A stretch of DNA of 64,000 nucleotides from Malaciobacter mytili LMG 24559 (GTDB lineage: Bacteria > Campylobacterota > Campylobacteria > Campylobacterales > Arcobacteraceae), in the NCBI RefSeq assembly GCF_003346775.1, contig NZ_CP031219.1:992001-1056000 (forward strand). The letters are read 5' to 3'. Positions 43,574 to 53,837 of this stretch are shown in pieces. Below the pieces are notes generated by a model. It was given only the letters and a program-made list of their open reading frames with translations. It had not been told where the DNA came from and did not search any database. Every line of letters starts with the position of its first letter. Within the stretch, counting starts at the first letter, position 1. A program made the position numbers and the translations under genes.

Positions 43574-45460
43574 ATGTTTAGTGAAAAAAATATACCAAAG
43601 CTTATAATTTTAACTCCTATTGTAACAGTACTTTTAATTGCATTTTTTACTATTTATTTTTTTATTCAAAACCAATATAAATATTTTGAAGATGAAAGTA
43701 GAAGAGTTGAAAAAGAGTTTATATTAAAACAAAAAAATATTTTAAAAAAAGAGATAAACTCTGTAATTTCATATATAGATTATCATGAAAAAAAAGCTCA
43801 AGAAGAGATTAAAACAAGGGTAAAAAATACTGTTGAGCTTCTTTATAATCAACTAATGATTTTAATAAAAGATAAGCATTTAGATGATTATAAAAAAGCC
43901 CAATTGATTAAGCAATTAATAGATTCAAAAACCATAGAACAAAATGATTATTTTTTTGCTTATGATGTTCAAAATGATAAATTTATCCAACCTTTTAATA
44001 AAAGTATTCAAAAAGATTTTGAACTAGATGATAAGTTTATAAAAAACTATTTATATCCTGATACAGGAAATTTTATAAAATTAAAAGATAAATTAGTTTA
44101 TATAAAACATATTTCAAAACTTGATTGGATTATTGGAACTGTTGAAGATAGCCAAAAAAATATAATACAAATAAAAAAAGATTTGATTAAATATATTGAG
44201 ACTATTAGATATGAAAATAATGGATATATTTGGATACACGATACAGGTTACCATCTAATTGCACATCCTTTTAGAAAAGATAGTATAGGAAGATATGATA
44301 TTGATTTAAGAGATGCTTCTGGACAATTAGTAACTAAAAAGTTTGTTGATGAAACTATAAAAAATCCAAATGGAGTATTTGTAGAATATAATTGGCAAAA
44401 ACCAAATGATGAAGAGTTTACAAATAAACTTGGGTATTTTAAACTCTATAAAAAATGGGATTGGGTAGTTGGTGCAGGGCTATATATGAATGATATTCAA
44501 AACTCAATTTTTGAAAATAAAAAACTTTTAGAAAAAAGAGTTGATAGATATATTGAAACCGTTGTAGTTATCTCTTTTTTAGTAATTTTTGTAATTGGGA
44601 TTTTGTCTTTTTTTATTTCAAATAGAATAAATCAAGCTTTTAATGATTATAAAAATAGCGTAACTAAAAAAGAGCAAGAACTTCAAGAGTTAAATAAAAC
44701 TTTAGAGTTAAAAGTAAAAAAAGCTATTCATGATGTACAAAAAAAAGATAGGGCAATGTTGCATCAATCAAGACTTGCAAGAATGGGAGCTATGCTTAAT
44801 ATGATAGCTCATCAATGGAGACAACCTTTAAGTGAATTATCAGGAGTTTTAATGGAGCTTGAAACAGCAAGTAAGTTTAAAATGCTAGATGATAAGATAA
44901 TTCAAGAATCAGTAAAAGAGTCAAATAAACTAATAGGTTTTATGTCAAATACAATTGAAGATTTTAGAAACTTTTTTAAACCAGATAAAAAGAAAGTATA
45001 TTTTTATGTTGATGATGCTTGTAATGAAGCTTTAACTTTAGTAAATGCTTCTATAAAAAACTTTAATATAAATTTAGTAAAAAAAGTAAAATGTAATAGT
45101 GTAATTTATGGATATGAAAGAGAATTTGCACAAGTTATGTTAAATCTTATTTCAAATGCAAAAGATGTTTTAGTTCAAAGAAATATTAAGAATCCAAATA
45201 TTTATGTGGAGGTAGATGCCATTGGAAATAGTGCCATAATAAAAGTTTTAGATAATGCAGGTGGGATAGAAGAAGAGTATTTAGAACTTATTTTTGAGCC
45301 ATACTTTACTACAAAAAGCAGTGCAAAAGGTACTGGACTTGGACTTTATATGGCAAAAATGATTGTTGAAAAGAATATGGAAGGAGAAATTAGTGTTGAA
45401 AATACACCAAAAGGGGCACTGTTTTTAGTGACCCTTCCTTTTAAAAAAGCAACTTCTTAG
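43574..45460 (+). CDS. Double-Cache sensor histidine kinase
   Basis: 628 residues. Transmembrane helix (about 11-31), periplasmic sensor (about 35-325) with two Cache-like lobes, then helix (about 328-349), coiled coil, HisKA with H413 in IAHQWRQPL, and HATPase with [14 protein letters not shown] and [10 protein letters not shown]. The membrane-distal lobe has [15 protein letters not shown]; the proximal one has [17 protein letters not shown] and [11 protein letters not shown], as in ligand-binding Cache domains for small acids and amino acids. It is a sister of the kinase at 1674. The likely partner regulator is at 47940, separated by a chemoreceptor gene on the other strand. Context suggests 5-oxoproline or a related ligand. 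Confidence 0.92.
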   Translation: MFSEKNIPKLIILTPIVTVLLIAFFTIYFFIQNQYKYFEDESRRVEKEFILKQKNILKKEINSVISYIDYHEKKAQEEIKTRVKNTVELLYNQLMILIKDKHLDDYKKAQLIKQLIDSKTIEQNDYFFAYDVQNDKFIQPFNKSIQKDFELDDKFIKNYLYPDTGNFIKLKDKLVYIKHISKLDWIIGTVEDSQKNIIQIKKDLIKYIETIRYENNGYIWIHDTGYHLIAHPFRKDSIGRYDIDLRDASGQLVTKKFVDETIKNPNGVFVEYNWQKPNDEEFTNKLGYFKLYKKWDWVVGAGLYMNDIQNSIFENKKLLEKRVDRYIETVVVISFLVIFVIGILSFFISNRINQAFNDYKNSVTKKEQELQELNKTLELKVKKAIHDVQKKDRAMLHQSRLARMGAMLNMIAHQWRQPLSELSGVLMELETASKFKMLDDKIIQESVKESNKLIGFMSNTIEDFRNFFKPDKKKVYFYVDDACNEALTLVNASIKNFNINLVKKVKCNSVIYGYEREFAQVMLNLISNAKDVLVQRNIKNPNIYVEVDAIGNSAIIKVLDNAGGIEEEYLELIFEPYFTTKSSAKGTGLGLYMAKMIVEKNMEGEISVENTPKGALFLVTLPFKKATS

Positions 45461-47685
45461 AAACTTTCCCATTCATCATCACTTGATGACGTAGTATTTT
45501 TTATTTGAGGTTTTTTTATCTCTTTTTTTATTTCAAGAGGTTTTGAAGTTTTCTTTAAAACCTCTTGAGAAGTTTGTTTTTTTTCTACTTGTTTTAAAGT
45601 ATCTAAAATTTCATGTTTTTTATCAAACTCTTTTTTATCAACTTCATTTACTATATTAATAGCAATATTATTTGTATCTTCTGCAATACTTTTTGTTTCA
45701 ACTGCAATTGAAGCATTTCTTTGTGTTTGTTGGTCTAATTGAGTAATTGCATCATTGATTTGCTCAATTCCTGATTGTTGTTCTTTACTTGCATTTGCCA
45801 CATCACCAATAATTCTTAAAGTGCTACTAATATTTGTATTAAGTTTACTATAACCAGTTATCATAATATCAGAAATTTTTTTACCTTGATTTGCTTTTAG
45901 TGTAGCTGTTTCCACTAAAGATTTTATCTCTTTTGCAGCTTCAGCACTTCTACTTGCTAGGTTTCTTACTTCTTGTGCAACAACAGCAAATCCTCGTCCT
46001 GCTTCTCCTGCTGTTGCTGCTTCAACAGCAGCATTTAATGATAAAATATTTGTTTGGAAGGCTATTTGGTCAATTACTGTAATTGCATCATTTATAGCAC
46101 TTACTTGTTCATTTATTTCATCCATAGCCTTTGTAGTATTAATAGCTTCATTTTCTCCAACTTTTACATCTTTAGTAACTTCATTTGCAAGTTTTGTCAT
46201 CTCTTGTATACTTACATTGTTATTTATAATTGTTGAAGTAATCTCTTCAAGTGCAGCAGCTGTTTCTTCAAGTGAAGCAGCAGTTGAATTTGAACCTTGA
46301 CTTAATTTTTCCATATCAGTTAATAGTTTACTTGCACTATTTTTTAAATCAATTCCTATTTTTTTATTTTCTTGTAATAAAGTTGTAACTGCACTTCCTA
46401 ATTTATTTGTATTTTCACAAAGATTTAAAATCTCTCCTTTTATATTTGAAGTTTCCACTTTAGGTCTATAATCATGGTTTGTATAAGATGTTAATACTTC
46501 TAAAATATTACTAATATTTGCACTTAAATTTTGTAACATTTCATTAATTACATTTTTTAATTCATTTAAAGATCTATTATTCGTTGTTGCAGTGATTTTA
46601 TTATTTAAATATCCCTCTTTAATTTTTAATGCAACTTGTGTAGTATTTTCAATTAAAATCCTATCTTCTTCAAGTGCAGTTTTTGTTTTAGTAATATTTA
46701 AATTAATAATTTTTGACATATTTGCAATTTCATCTTTTCCACTATCTTTTAATAGTTTTACTTCATTTGTTTCATTATTTAAATATTTAAAAAAGCCAAT
46801 AAGTCCCTCTTCAAACTCTTTTAATGCTTTAATAATTGATTTTCCAATAAAAAATAAAATAGACATTATTATAAATACTATACTAACAGTTAAAAATATT
46901 GCTAAAGTATTAATAAAACTCTCTTTTTGTTCTAACTCTTCTTGTAGTAGTTTTTCCATATTTTCAATAGAGGCTTCTGTTTTATAAATAGTTTCTCTAA
47001 GTTGTCCTAAAAGCCCTTCTTTTTCATTTAAGCCTTTTATTACTTCATTTTCAGTTAAAGCTAAAAAGTCGTTTTTATAAGCTTTTAAATAAGGAACTAT
47101 CTCTTCATTTGTAGTAGTTTCAATTAATTTATCTAGTTTTTTAATAAATCTATCAATATACTTTTTATCAAATCTAAGCATAAAATCTTTTTCTTCTTTT
47201 CTTAGCTCATAAACTAAAGCTAAAAGTTTATAATCATTGGCATTTTTAGCTATTTCTTGAACTTTATGTACACTATGTCTTAAGCTTCCATATAAACCAT
47301 CTTTAGGTGTTAAACCAATAGTTTTTTGAGTATTTGCAAGTTTTGAAAAAATATCTTTATACTCTTTTACGATAGAGCTAAACTCTTTATTATGTTTTGT
47401 TTCTATTCCTGTTTCTTCTAATATTGTAGTTAAACTATCAATATCTTTTTGCATATTCTCGTAAACTTCAAAAAGCTTTTTTTCATACTTTAAATCTTTT
47501 CTTGTTAAAAAATCTTTTTCATTTTTTCTTAATTCTAATTGATTTACTTTTAATTTTTCTGTTAAAGTTTCTGCCATTCCTAGTTTATGCATTTGTGAGA
47601 TACTATACTCTTCTAGGGCAAAAAGTGTTAAAAAACCAATTAATACCACACTGCTTAGTGCAATAAGTTTATTTTTAATACTCAT
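45457..47685 (-). CDS. Methyl-accepting chemotaxis protein with HBM-type sensor
   Basis: 742 residues. Transmembrane helix (about 8-25), long helical periplasmic region (about 28-255) with two similar halves ([19 protein letters not shown] and [19 protein letters not shown]), fitting the helical bimodular (HBM) sensor. Second helix (about 258-283), a HAMP-like linker, then the signalling hairpin with the invariant [20 protein letters not shown]. The C-terminus is a flexible tether ending DEWESF, like the CheR/CheB-binding pentapeptide of enteric receptors. HBM receptors often bind organic acids. It lies between a kinase and its regulator; the kinase gene overlaps its stop by 4 bases. Confidence 0.93.
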   Translation of the reverse strand: MSIKNKLIALSSVVLIGFLTLFALEEYSISQMHKLGMAETLTEKLKVNQLELRKNEKDFLTRKDLKYEKKLFEVYENMQKDIDSLTTILEETGIETKHNKEFSSIVKEYKDIFSKLANTQKTIGLTPKDGLYGSLRHSVHKVQEIAKNANDYKLLALVYELRKEEKDFMLRFDKKYIDRFIKKLDKLIETTTNEEIVPYLKAYKNDFLALTENEVIKGLNEKEGLLGQLRETIYKTEASIENMEKLLQEELEQKESFINTLAIFLTVSIVFIIMSILFFIGKSIIKALKEFEEGLIGFFKYLNNETNEVKLLKDSGKDEIANMSKIINLNITKTKTALEEDRILIENTTQVALKIKEGYLNNKITATTNNRSLNELKNVINEMLQNLSANISNILEVLTSYTNHDYRPKVETSNIKGEILNLCENTNKLGSAVTTLLQENKKIGIDLKNSASKLLTDMEKLSQGSNSTAASLEETAAALEEITSTIINNNVSIQEMTKLANEVTKDVKVGENEAINTTKAMDEINEQVSAINDAITVIDQIAFQTNILSLNAAVEAATAGEAGRGFAVVAQEVRNLASRSAEAAKEIKSLVETATLKANQGKKISDIMITGYSKLNTNISSTLRIIGDVANASKEQQSGIEQINDAITQLDQQTQRNASIAVETKSIAEDTNNIAINIVNEVDKKEFDKKHEILDTLKQVEKKQTSQEVLKKTSKPLEIKKEIKKPQIKNTTSSSDDEWESF

Positions 47686-47939
47686 CTTTTATCCTTTGTA
47701 CTTTTAAAATAATTTTTTAAAAGTGAATTCTATAGTTTGATTATAACTAATAAACTTGTGAAAAAAATGATTTATAATTTAATTTTATGGCATAGTTGTA
47801 TTTTATTTTTAAAAAATAATAATAAAAAAATAAAATATATATGACACATTTGTATTTTAGTAAATAACTAGATTATGTGAAATATAAAAAACTTTTTTTA
47901 AACATATATATATTATATTTTTAAAATAAAAGGTTTGGT

Positions 47940-48626
47940 ATGAATAAAGAGCTATTAGAACAATTAAAAAATTTCACTATTTTGTGTGTTGAAGATGAAG
48001 AAGGTATTAGAAAAAGATTTGTAAATACTTTAAAATATTACTTTAAAGAGGTATATGCAGCTTCTTGTGTTGATGAAGGATATGAGTTATATTTAGAATA
48101 TAAACCTTCAATTATTTTAAGTGATATTGAAATGCCAAATAAAAATGGCATAGCTTTAATAGAAAAAATTAGAAAAAAAGATTTAAGTAGTATTGTTATA
48201 ATGGTTACAGCTTATAGTAATGAAGAGTATTTACTAGATTTAATAAATTTAAATATAAATCAATATATTTTAAAGCCAGTAAATTCTGAAACTTTATTAA
48301 ATGGTATATTAAAAGCCTTAGTAAAAAAACTTACTTTAAAGATACATTTTACAGAAGAACTTTATTTTGATATGAGTTGTAGAGAACTTTTTTATAATGA
48401 TGAAATAGTAAATCTTAGAAAAAGAGATAAGGATTTTATAGTTTTATTATATGAAAATAAAAATCAAGTTTTAACATATAGTTTAATAGAAGAGCATCTT
48501 TGGAAAGATAAGATTATGAGTATGAGTGCTTTAAAAACTTTTATTAAAGAGTTTAGACAAAGAATACCTTTTGATATAATTACAAATATTCCACAAGAAG
48601 GTTACAAACTTAAAAATTTCTCATAA
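47940..48626 (+). CDS. OmpR-type response regulator (likely partner of the kinase at 43574)
   Basis: 228 residues. Receiver (about 11-125): CVEDE, D62 in LSDIEMPNKNG, Thr in MVTAYS, K in ILKPV. Winged helix (about 140-228) ending IPQEGYKL. Strongly similar to the regulator at 2802, with the same domain spacing. It is 83 bases upstream of the TRAP-pxp operon, in the same direction, and probably activates it. AAAAGG precedes the ATG. Confidence 0.93.
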   Translation: MNKELLEQLKNFTILCVEDEEGIRKRFVNTLKYYFKEVYAASCVDEGYELYLEYKPSIILSDIEMPNKNGIALIEKIRKKDLSSIVIMVTAYSNEEYLLDLINLNINQYILKPVNSETLLNGILKALVKKLTLKIHFTEELYFDMSCRELFYNDEIVNLRKRDKDFIVLLYENKNQVLTYSLIEEHLWKDKIMSMSALKTFIKEFRQRIPFDIITNIPQEGYKLKNFS

Positions 48627-48708
48627 ATTATTAAAAAATTTTAAAAACTCACTTATAACTCACTAGCAAAAGTTAAGATTTCCTAATAAAATCAAAAGGA
48701 GATTTAAA

Positions 48709-49665
48709 ATGTTCAAGAAAAGTTTATTAATTGTATCTCTTGCAAGTGCTATGTTTGCAGGAAATGTAAAAATGGATTTAAATGCTAAATATGGAGCCAA
48801 TAACTTCCATACAAAAGGTGCTGAGCAATTTGCAGCTTTAGTAAAAGATTACACAAAAGGAAGTGTAGAGATTACAGTTCACTCTGGAAGTGCATTAATT
48901 AAAGGAAATCCTTTAAAAGCAGTAAAAGATGGAACAGTAGCTATGACTGATATGTTTATTCCTTTTACATCAGGTGGGGGAAAAGTTTTTGGAATTTCTG
49001 CTTTACCATTTATAGCAAACTCTTATGAAGATGCCTATAAATTATATCAATTATCTAAAAAATCATATGAAAAAACAGCAAAAAAATGGAATCAAAAACT
49101 ACTTTATTCTGTAACTTGGCCTGCAAGTGGTTTTTACTCAACTAAAGAGATTAATTCTATTTTAGATTTTAAAGGTGTAAAAACTAGAACTTATGATAAA
49201 AACTCAGCAGAATTTGTAAATTTAGCTGGAGGAAGTGCTGTTGCTTTACCTTGGGGAGAAGTTTATTCTTCTCTTAGAACTGGAATGGTTGATTCTGTTG
49301 TAACTTCATCAAGTTCAGGAAAAGATGGTAAATTCTGGGAAGTTTTAAAAAACTATACAAAAATCAATTATGCATATCCTTTACAAGCAGTTACAATTAA
49401 CCTTGATTATTGGAATGCTTTAGATAAAAATCAACAAAAAGCTATGTTAAAAGCAGCTGCTGAAATTGAAAAAGTACAATGGGAAGCAGTAAAAGCAGAA
49501 GATAAAGAGTCTTTAGATTTATTAGTTGCAAATGGAATGAAAGTTCAAGAAGTAACACCTGAACTTAAAAAAGAGTTAGATGCAATTGCTTTAAAACTAT
49601 TAACAAAATACTTAGAAGATGCAAGTTCTGATATTCAAAAAATCTTCAAAGAATATAGAAAGTAA
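48709..49665 (+). CDS. DctP-type TRAP solute-binding protein
   Basis: 318 residues with signal peptide MFKKSLLIVSLASAMFAG. It is periplasmic. DctP motifs: NNFHTKGAEQFAALVKDYTKGSVEITVHSGSAL at the mature start, FKGVKTRTYDKNSAEFVNLAGGSAVALPWGEVYSSLRTGMVDSVVTS with the conserved Arg that binds a substrate carboxylate. It is the first gene of an operon with DctQ, DctM and 5-oxoprolinase subunits, so 5-oxoproline (pyroglutamate) is the expected ligand, by context. AAGGAG precedes the ATG. Confidence 0.92.
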   Translation: MFKKSLLIVSLASAMFAGNVKMDLNAKYGANNFHTKGAEQFAALVKDYTKGSVEITVHSGSALIKGNPLKAVKDGTVAMTDMFIPFTSGGGKVFGISALPFIANSYEDAYKLYQLSKKSYEKTAKKWNQKLLYSVTWPASGFYSTKEINSILDFKGVKTRTYDKNSAEFVNLAGGSAVALPWGEVYSSLRTGMVDSVVTSSSSGKDGKFWEVLKNYTKINYAYPLQAVTINLDYWNALDKNQQKAMLKAAAEIEKVQWEAVKAEDKESLDLLVANGMKVQEVTPELKKELDAIALKLLTKYLEDASSDIQKIFKEYRK

Positions 49666-49672
49666 TTAAGCC

Positions 49673-50158
49673 ATGAATTTAATTGGTCAATTAATAGATA
49701 AACTCTCAAAAATGGGAGCTTATCTATCTGGATTTTTTTTAATAGCTTTGGTGTCTTTAATTATTCTAGAGATTTTTTTAAGGTCATTTTTTGACATCTC
49801 TACAATGATTGCAGATGAATATAGTGGATATTTTTATTTAGCTTCGATTTTTTTTGGACTTGCTTATACTTTTAGTACAGATAGTCATATAAGAATTAAT
49901 ATTTTAACATCAAGAGTTTCAAAAAAAGCAAATAGAAAAATAGACATAATTGCTGCACTTATTACTTTAAGTGTTTTATTTTTTGCACTATATAGAACTG
50001 TACTTTTAACTTACGATTCATATAGTTTTGAAATGGTATCAGAAAATGTTTCTGAAACACCAATTTATTTAACACAACTAGCTATGCCTATAGGACTATT
50101 TTTATTTATATTAGCAGTTATATTATTTATATTTAAAGGATTTTCAAATGATAGCTGA
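49673..50158 (+). CDS. TRAP transporter small permease (DctQ)
   Basis: 161 residues with four transmembrane helices, the standard Q-subunit form. LIILEIFLRSFFDISTMIADEYSGYFYLASIFFGLAYTF contains the DctQ signature. It starts 8 bases after the solute-binding gene and overlaps the M subunit by 11 bases. Confidence 0.9.
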   Translation: MNLIGQLIDKLSKMGAYLSGFFLIALVSLIILEIFLRSFFDISTMIADEYSGYFYLASIFFGLAYTFSTDSHIRINILTSRVSKKANRKIDIIAALITLSVLFFALYRTVLLTYDSYSFEMVSENVSETPIYLTQLAMPIGLFLFILAVILFIFKGFSNDS

Positions 50159-51485
50159 TCCACTAATATTGTCAATTGTTTTAATAGCAATAATGTTTAT
50201 ATTTTTACTTTCATCTATTTGGATTGGTATATCTTTAATGCTTACAGGAATTATTGGTATGTTAATATATGATCATAATTTACCTCCTGTAATTAGTATT
50301 TATGATAAAATTGGGGATTTATTAGCTTCATCACTTTATGATGCTTTAAACTCTTGGTCTCTAGCAGCCTTACCTATGTTTATTTTAATGGGAGAGATTT
50401 TATATAAATCTTCTATTTCAACAAGATTATTAAATGGTTTAAAACCTTGGCTTACTCACATACCTGGAAAACTATTACATGTAAATGTGGCGGCTTGTTC
50501 GCTTTTTGCAGCAGTTTCAGGTTCAAGTGCAGCTACAACGGCAACAGTTGGAAAAATTACTTTAGATGAACTTCAAAAAAGAGGTTACTCTAAGATGCTT
50601 GCTATGGGGTCATTGGCTGGTTCGGGAACTTTAGGGTATTTAATTCCTCCTTCACTTATTATGATTATTTATGGGGTTTTATCTGATGTATCTATTGGTA
50701 AATTATTTGTTGCTGGACTTATCCCTGGTCTATTATTAGCAACTTTATACTCATTTTATATTATGTATAAAGCTACAACAGATAAAGAAAATGTAATGCC
50801 AAATGATGAAGAAAAGTTTACTTTTAGAGATAAGCTTAATTCTTTAAAAGATTTAGCACCAATTTTTTCACTTATTGCTTTAGTTTTAGGGTCTATTTAT
50901 GGTGGTTTTGCAACACCAACAGAAGCTGCGGCTTTAGGAATTGTTGGTTCTTTAATACTTGCTACATATTTTAAATCTTTATCAATTGAAATACTAAAAA
51001 ATGCACTTTTAAATAGTGTAAAAACTTCTGTAATGATTGGATTTATTATTGCTGCAGCTGTATTTTTATCACAAGTAATAGGATTTTTAGGAATAGCAAG
51101 AGCTATGAGTGAATTTATTACAGGTCTTGGTCTTAGTCCTTTAATGCTTATTTTATTAATAGGAATTATGTATATTATTTTAGGGATGATTTTAGAAGCT
51201 ATTTCTATTGTAGTTATGACTTTACCAATTGTTTTACCAATTGTAGTTTTAGCAGGATATGATCCTTTATGGTTTGGAATTTTCTTAGTATTTATGGTTG
51301 AAATGGCACAAATTACTCCTCCTGTAGGATTCTCTTTATTTGTAATTCAAGGTATTAGTAATGAGAAAATAGAGACTATTTTAAAAGCAACATTTCCATT
51401 TTTTATTATTATGATTTTAACTGTTGCAATAATTACATTTTTCCCACAATTAGTCTTTTTCTTACCAGATCAAATGATAGGTTAG
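50148..51485 (+). CDS. TRAP transporter large permease (DctM)
   Basis: 445 residues, about eleven to twelve helices. M-subunit motifs: ALPMFILMGEILYKS, SGSSAATTATVGKITLDELQKRGY, GSGTLGYLIPPSLIMIIYGV and GGFATPTEAAALGIVGS. Catalyses ion-driven import with DctQ and the binding protein. Followed by pxpA. Confidence 0.95.
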   Translation: MIADPLILSIVLIAIMFIFLLSSIWIGISLMLTGIIGMLIYDHNLPPVISIYDKIGDLLASSLYDALNSWSLAALPMFILMGEILYKSSISTRLLNGLKPWLTHIPGKLLHVNVAACSLFAAVSGSSAATTATVGKITLDELQKRGYSKMLAMGSLAGSGTLGYLIPPSLIMIIYGVLSDVSIGKLFVAGLIPGLLLATLYSFYIMYKATTDKENVMPNDEEKFTFRDKLNSLKDLAPIFSLIALVLGSIYGGFATPTEAAALGIVGSLILATYFKSLSIEILKNALLNSVKTSVMIGFIIAAAVFLSQVIGFLGIARAMSEFITGLGLSPLMLILLIGIMYIILGMILEAISIVVMTLPIVLPIVVLAGYDPLWFGIFLVFMVEMAQITPPVGFSLFVIQGISNEKIETILKATFPFFIIMILTVAIITFFPQLVFFLPDQMIG

Positions 51486-51520
51486 GTATAATTTTGGAAG
51501 CAAAATTTGAGGGAGAAATT

Positions 51521-52255
51521 ATGAATATTAGATTAAATTGTGATATGGGAGAAAGCTTCGGTATTTGGAAAATGGGATTAGATGAGCAAATTATGCCATA
51601 TATTGATATGGCAAATCTTGCTTGTGGATTTCATGCTAGTGATGCTGTAACTATGAGCAAATCAGTTGCCTTAGCAAAAAAATATAATGTAACAATTGGA
51701 GCTCATCCTGCATATCAAGATTTAGTAGGTTTTGGAAGAAGAACAATACTTTGTTCTTTAGAAGAAATCAAGTCAATTATTCTTTATCAACTTGGAGCAT
51801 TAAATGCTTTTTGTAAGGCAAATTCAACTGTAATTTCTTATGTAAAACCTCATGGAGCTTTATATAATGATATGATGAAAGATGAGAATATTTTTAAAGC
51901 AATTTTAAGTGCTATTTCATCTTTTGATAAAAATATTAAGCTAATGATTTTATCAAGTCCAAAAAATGAGAGTTATAAACATATTGCTATGCTTTATGGA
52001 ATTACACTACTTTATGAAGTATTTGCAGATAGAAATTACAATGATGATGGTACTTTGGTTTCAAGGATGAGAGAAGATGCCGTAATTCATGATGAGTTAG
52101 AAGTAGCTCAAAGAATTACAACTTTAAAAGAAAAAGGTTTTATTCAAAGTGTAAATGGAAATAGACTCTTTTTAGAAGTTGATAGTTTATGTGTACATGG
52201 AGATAATGAAAAAGCCTTAGAATTTATTAAATTACTTAGGAAAGCACTTATTTAA
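51521..52255 (+). CDS. pxpA: 5-oxoprolinase subunit A (LamB/YcsF family)
   Basis: 244 residues from ATG at 51521, after GAGGGAGAAATT; an in-frame TTG 27 bases earlier has no ribosome site. Motifs: NIRLNCDMGESFGIWKMG at the N-terminus, NLACGFHASDA and IGAHPAYQDLVGFGRR, all typical of LamB/YcsF. With PxpB and PxpC it hydrolyses 5-oxoproline with ATP to glutamate. It shares one base with pxpB (TAATG). Confidence 0.95.
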   Translation: MNIRLNCDMGESFGIWKMGLDEQIMPYIDMANLACGFHASDAVTMSKSVALAKKYNVTIGAHPAYQDLVGFGRRTILCSLEEIKSIILYQLGALNAFCKANSTVISYVKPHGALYNDMMKDENIFKAILSAISSFDKNIKLMILSSPKNESYKHIAMLYGITLLYEVFADRNYNDDGTLVSRMREDAVIHDELEVAQRITTLKEKGFIQSVNGNRLFLEVDSLCVHGDNEKALEFIKLLRKALI

Positions 52256-52929
52256 TGAAGATAAAAGTAGCCTCTGTTGATTCACTTATAATCTATTTTG
52301 CAGATAAAATAGATAAAGATATAGCTTTAAAAGTTAAAAATGCTTATAACTGTTTAAGAAATTTAAATATTGAAGGAATTATTGAAATAGTTCCTTCATA
52401 TACTTCAATTTTTGTAACTTATGATATTTTTAAATATGATTTTGAAGAAATTAGTAAAGTTTTAGCTTCAAGTATTAAACAAAGTTCAACTTTAGAAGAT
52501 ACTTCAAAACTTATAACAATTGATGTTTATTATGGAGTTGAAGTAGGTTTGGATTTAGAAGATATAAGCAAAAAAACAACTTTAAGTATAGATGAGATTA
52601 TAAAACTTCATAGTGAAAAAATCTATGATGTTTATGCAATTGGATTTTTACCTGGCTTTGCTTATTTGGCAAGTGTTGATGAAAAAATTGCACTTCCTAG
52701 ACTTAGTAGTCCAAGAAAACAAATTCCTAAAGGAAGTGTTTCTATTGCTGATACTCAAACAGCAGTATACCCACAAGCAAGTCCAGGTGGGTGGAATATT
52801 ATAGGAAGAACAGCGTTTGAATTTTTTGATAAAAGCTTAGAGAGTTTATCTCCTATTTGTGTAGCAGATAGAGTAAAGTTTAATCCTATTTCAAAAGAAG
52901 AGTTTTTAAAGCAAGGAGGTGTTTTATGA
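52255..52929 (+). CDS. pxpB: 5-oxoprolinase subunit B (KipI-like)
   Basis: 224 residues. The allophanate-hydrolase-subunit-1 (KipI) family is shown by the DVYAIGFLPGFAYLASVDEKIALPRL and KGSVSIADTQTAVYPQASPGGWNIIGR motifs. It forms the ATP-dependent 5-oxoprolinase with subunit C. Overlaps pxpC by 4 bases and starts within the pxpA stop. Confidence 0.94.
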   Translation: MKIKVASVDSLIIYFADKIDKDIALKVKNAYNCLRNLNIEGIIEIVPSYTSIFVTYDIFKYDFEEISKVLASSIKQSSTLEDTSKLITIDVYYGVEVGLDLEDISKKTTLSIDEIIKLHSEKIYDVYAIGFLPGFAYLASVDEKIALPRLSSPRKQIPKGSVSIADTQTAVYPQASPGGWNIIGRTAFEFFDKSLESLSPICVADRVKFNPISKEEFLKQGGVL

Positions 52930-53837
52930 GTTTAGAGGTTATAAACTCACCAATCTTTGTAACTATTCAAGATAAAGGAAGATTTTCATATGCGCATATT
53001 GGTGTTACAGCTTCAGGGGTAATGGATGAATATGCTTACTATATTGCAAATATGCTTTTAGGAAATTCTTATAGTGAAAATATTTTAGAAATAGCTTTTT
53101 CAAATTTTCAATTAAAAGCAAATAGCAATACTCAAATAGCAGTAACAGGAGCTATTTGTGAAGTTTTTATAAATGAGAAACCATATTCTTCTTGGCAAAC
53201 AATAAATATTAAAGCAGGTGATATTATAAAAATAGGAAAAATCTTATCTGGCTCAAAGGTTTATTTGGGAGTAAAAGAGGGCTTTAAAATCCAAAAAGAG
53301 TTTGGAAGTTATTCTACAACTATAAAGGAAAATCTTGGTGGGTTAAATGCAAATAGACTTTTAAAAGGTGATATTTTACCTATTAATGAAAAGCTAACTT
53401 ATCATAAAGCTAGATTAAAAGAGTGTTATATCCCTAAATATGAAGATACTTTAGATTTAAGAGTTATTCTTTCTTATCAAGATGAGTTTTTTAATAAAGA
53501 ACAAATAGATAAGTTTTTTTCATCTGAATTTACAATTACAAATGAGTTTAATAGAATGGGTTGTAAATTAAGTGGTGAGAGTATAAAGTGCAATATAAAT
53601 GGAATAATCTCAGAAGGTATTAGTTTTGGAGCAATACAAATTACAAATGATGGACAACCTATTATTTTATTAAAAGATAGGCAAACTATTGGTGGGTATC
53701 CAAAAATTGGAAGTGTTTTAAGTATAGATTGTTTTAAACTTGCTCAAGCAAAGCCAAATACAAAAATAAGATTTAAACTAATAGATATAAAAGAAGCACA
53801 AAAAAAGTTAAAAGAGTTTTATAACTCTTTTAATTAA
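52926..53837 (+). CDS. pxpC: 5-oxoprolinase subunit C (KipA-like)
   Basis: 303 residues of the biotin-dependent carboxyltransferase/KipA family. Motifs: IQDKGRFSYAHIGVTASGVMDEYAYYIANMLLGN at the N-terminus, and NRMGCKLSGE with the later SEGISFGAIQITNDGQPIILLKDRQTIGGYPKIG. ATG overlaps the pxpB stop by 4 bases. End of the TRAP-pxp operon; terminator within its last codons. Confidence 0.94.
   Translation: MSLEVINSPIFVTIQDKGRFSYAHIGVTASGVMDEYAYYIANMLLGNSYSENILEIAFSNFQLKANSNTQIAVTGAICEVFINEKPYSSWQTINIKAGDIIKIGKILSGSKVYLGVKEGFKIQKEFGSYSTTIKENLGGLNANRLLKGDILPINEKLTYHKARLKECYIPKYEDTLDLRVILSYQDEFFNKEQIDKFFSSEFTITNEFNRMGCKLSGESIKCNINGIISEGISFGAIQITNDGQPIILLKDRQTIGGYPKIGSVLSIDCFKLAQAKPNTKIRFKLIDIKEAQKKLKEFYNSFN
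53810..53834. terminator. Terminator at the end of the pxp operon
   Basis: A 9-bp perfect stem (AAAAGAGTT / AACTCTTTT) with a TTAT loop lies across the last codons of pxpC; it also serves the convergent degenerate-GGDEF gene. Confidence 0.65.

Noticed and set aside
52613-52804. Frame inside pxpB in another phase
   Set aside because: No ribosome site, overlaps the conserved core of pxpB.
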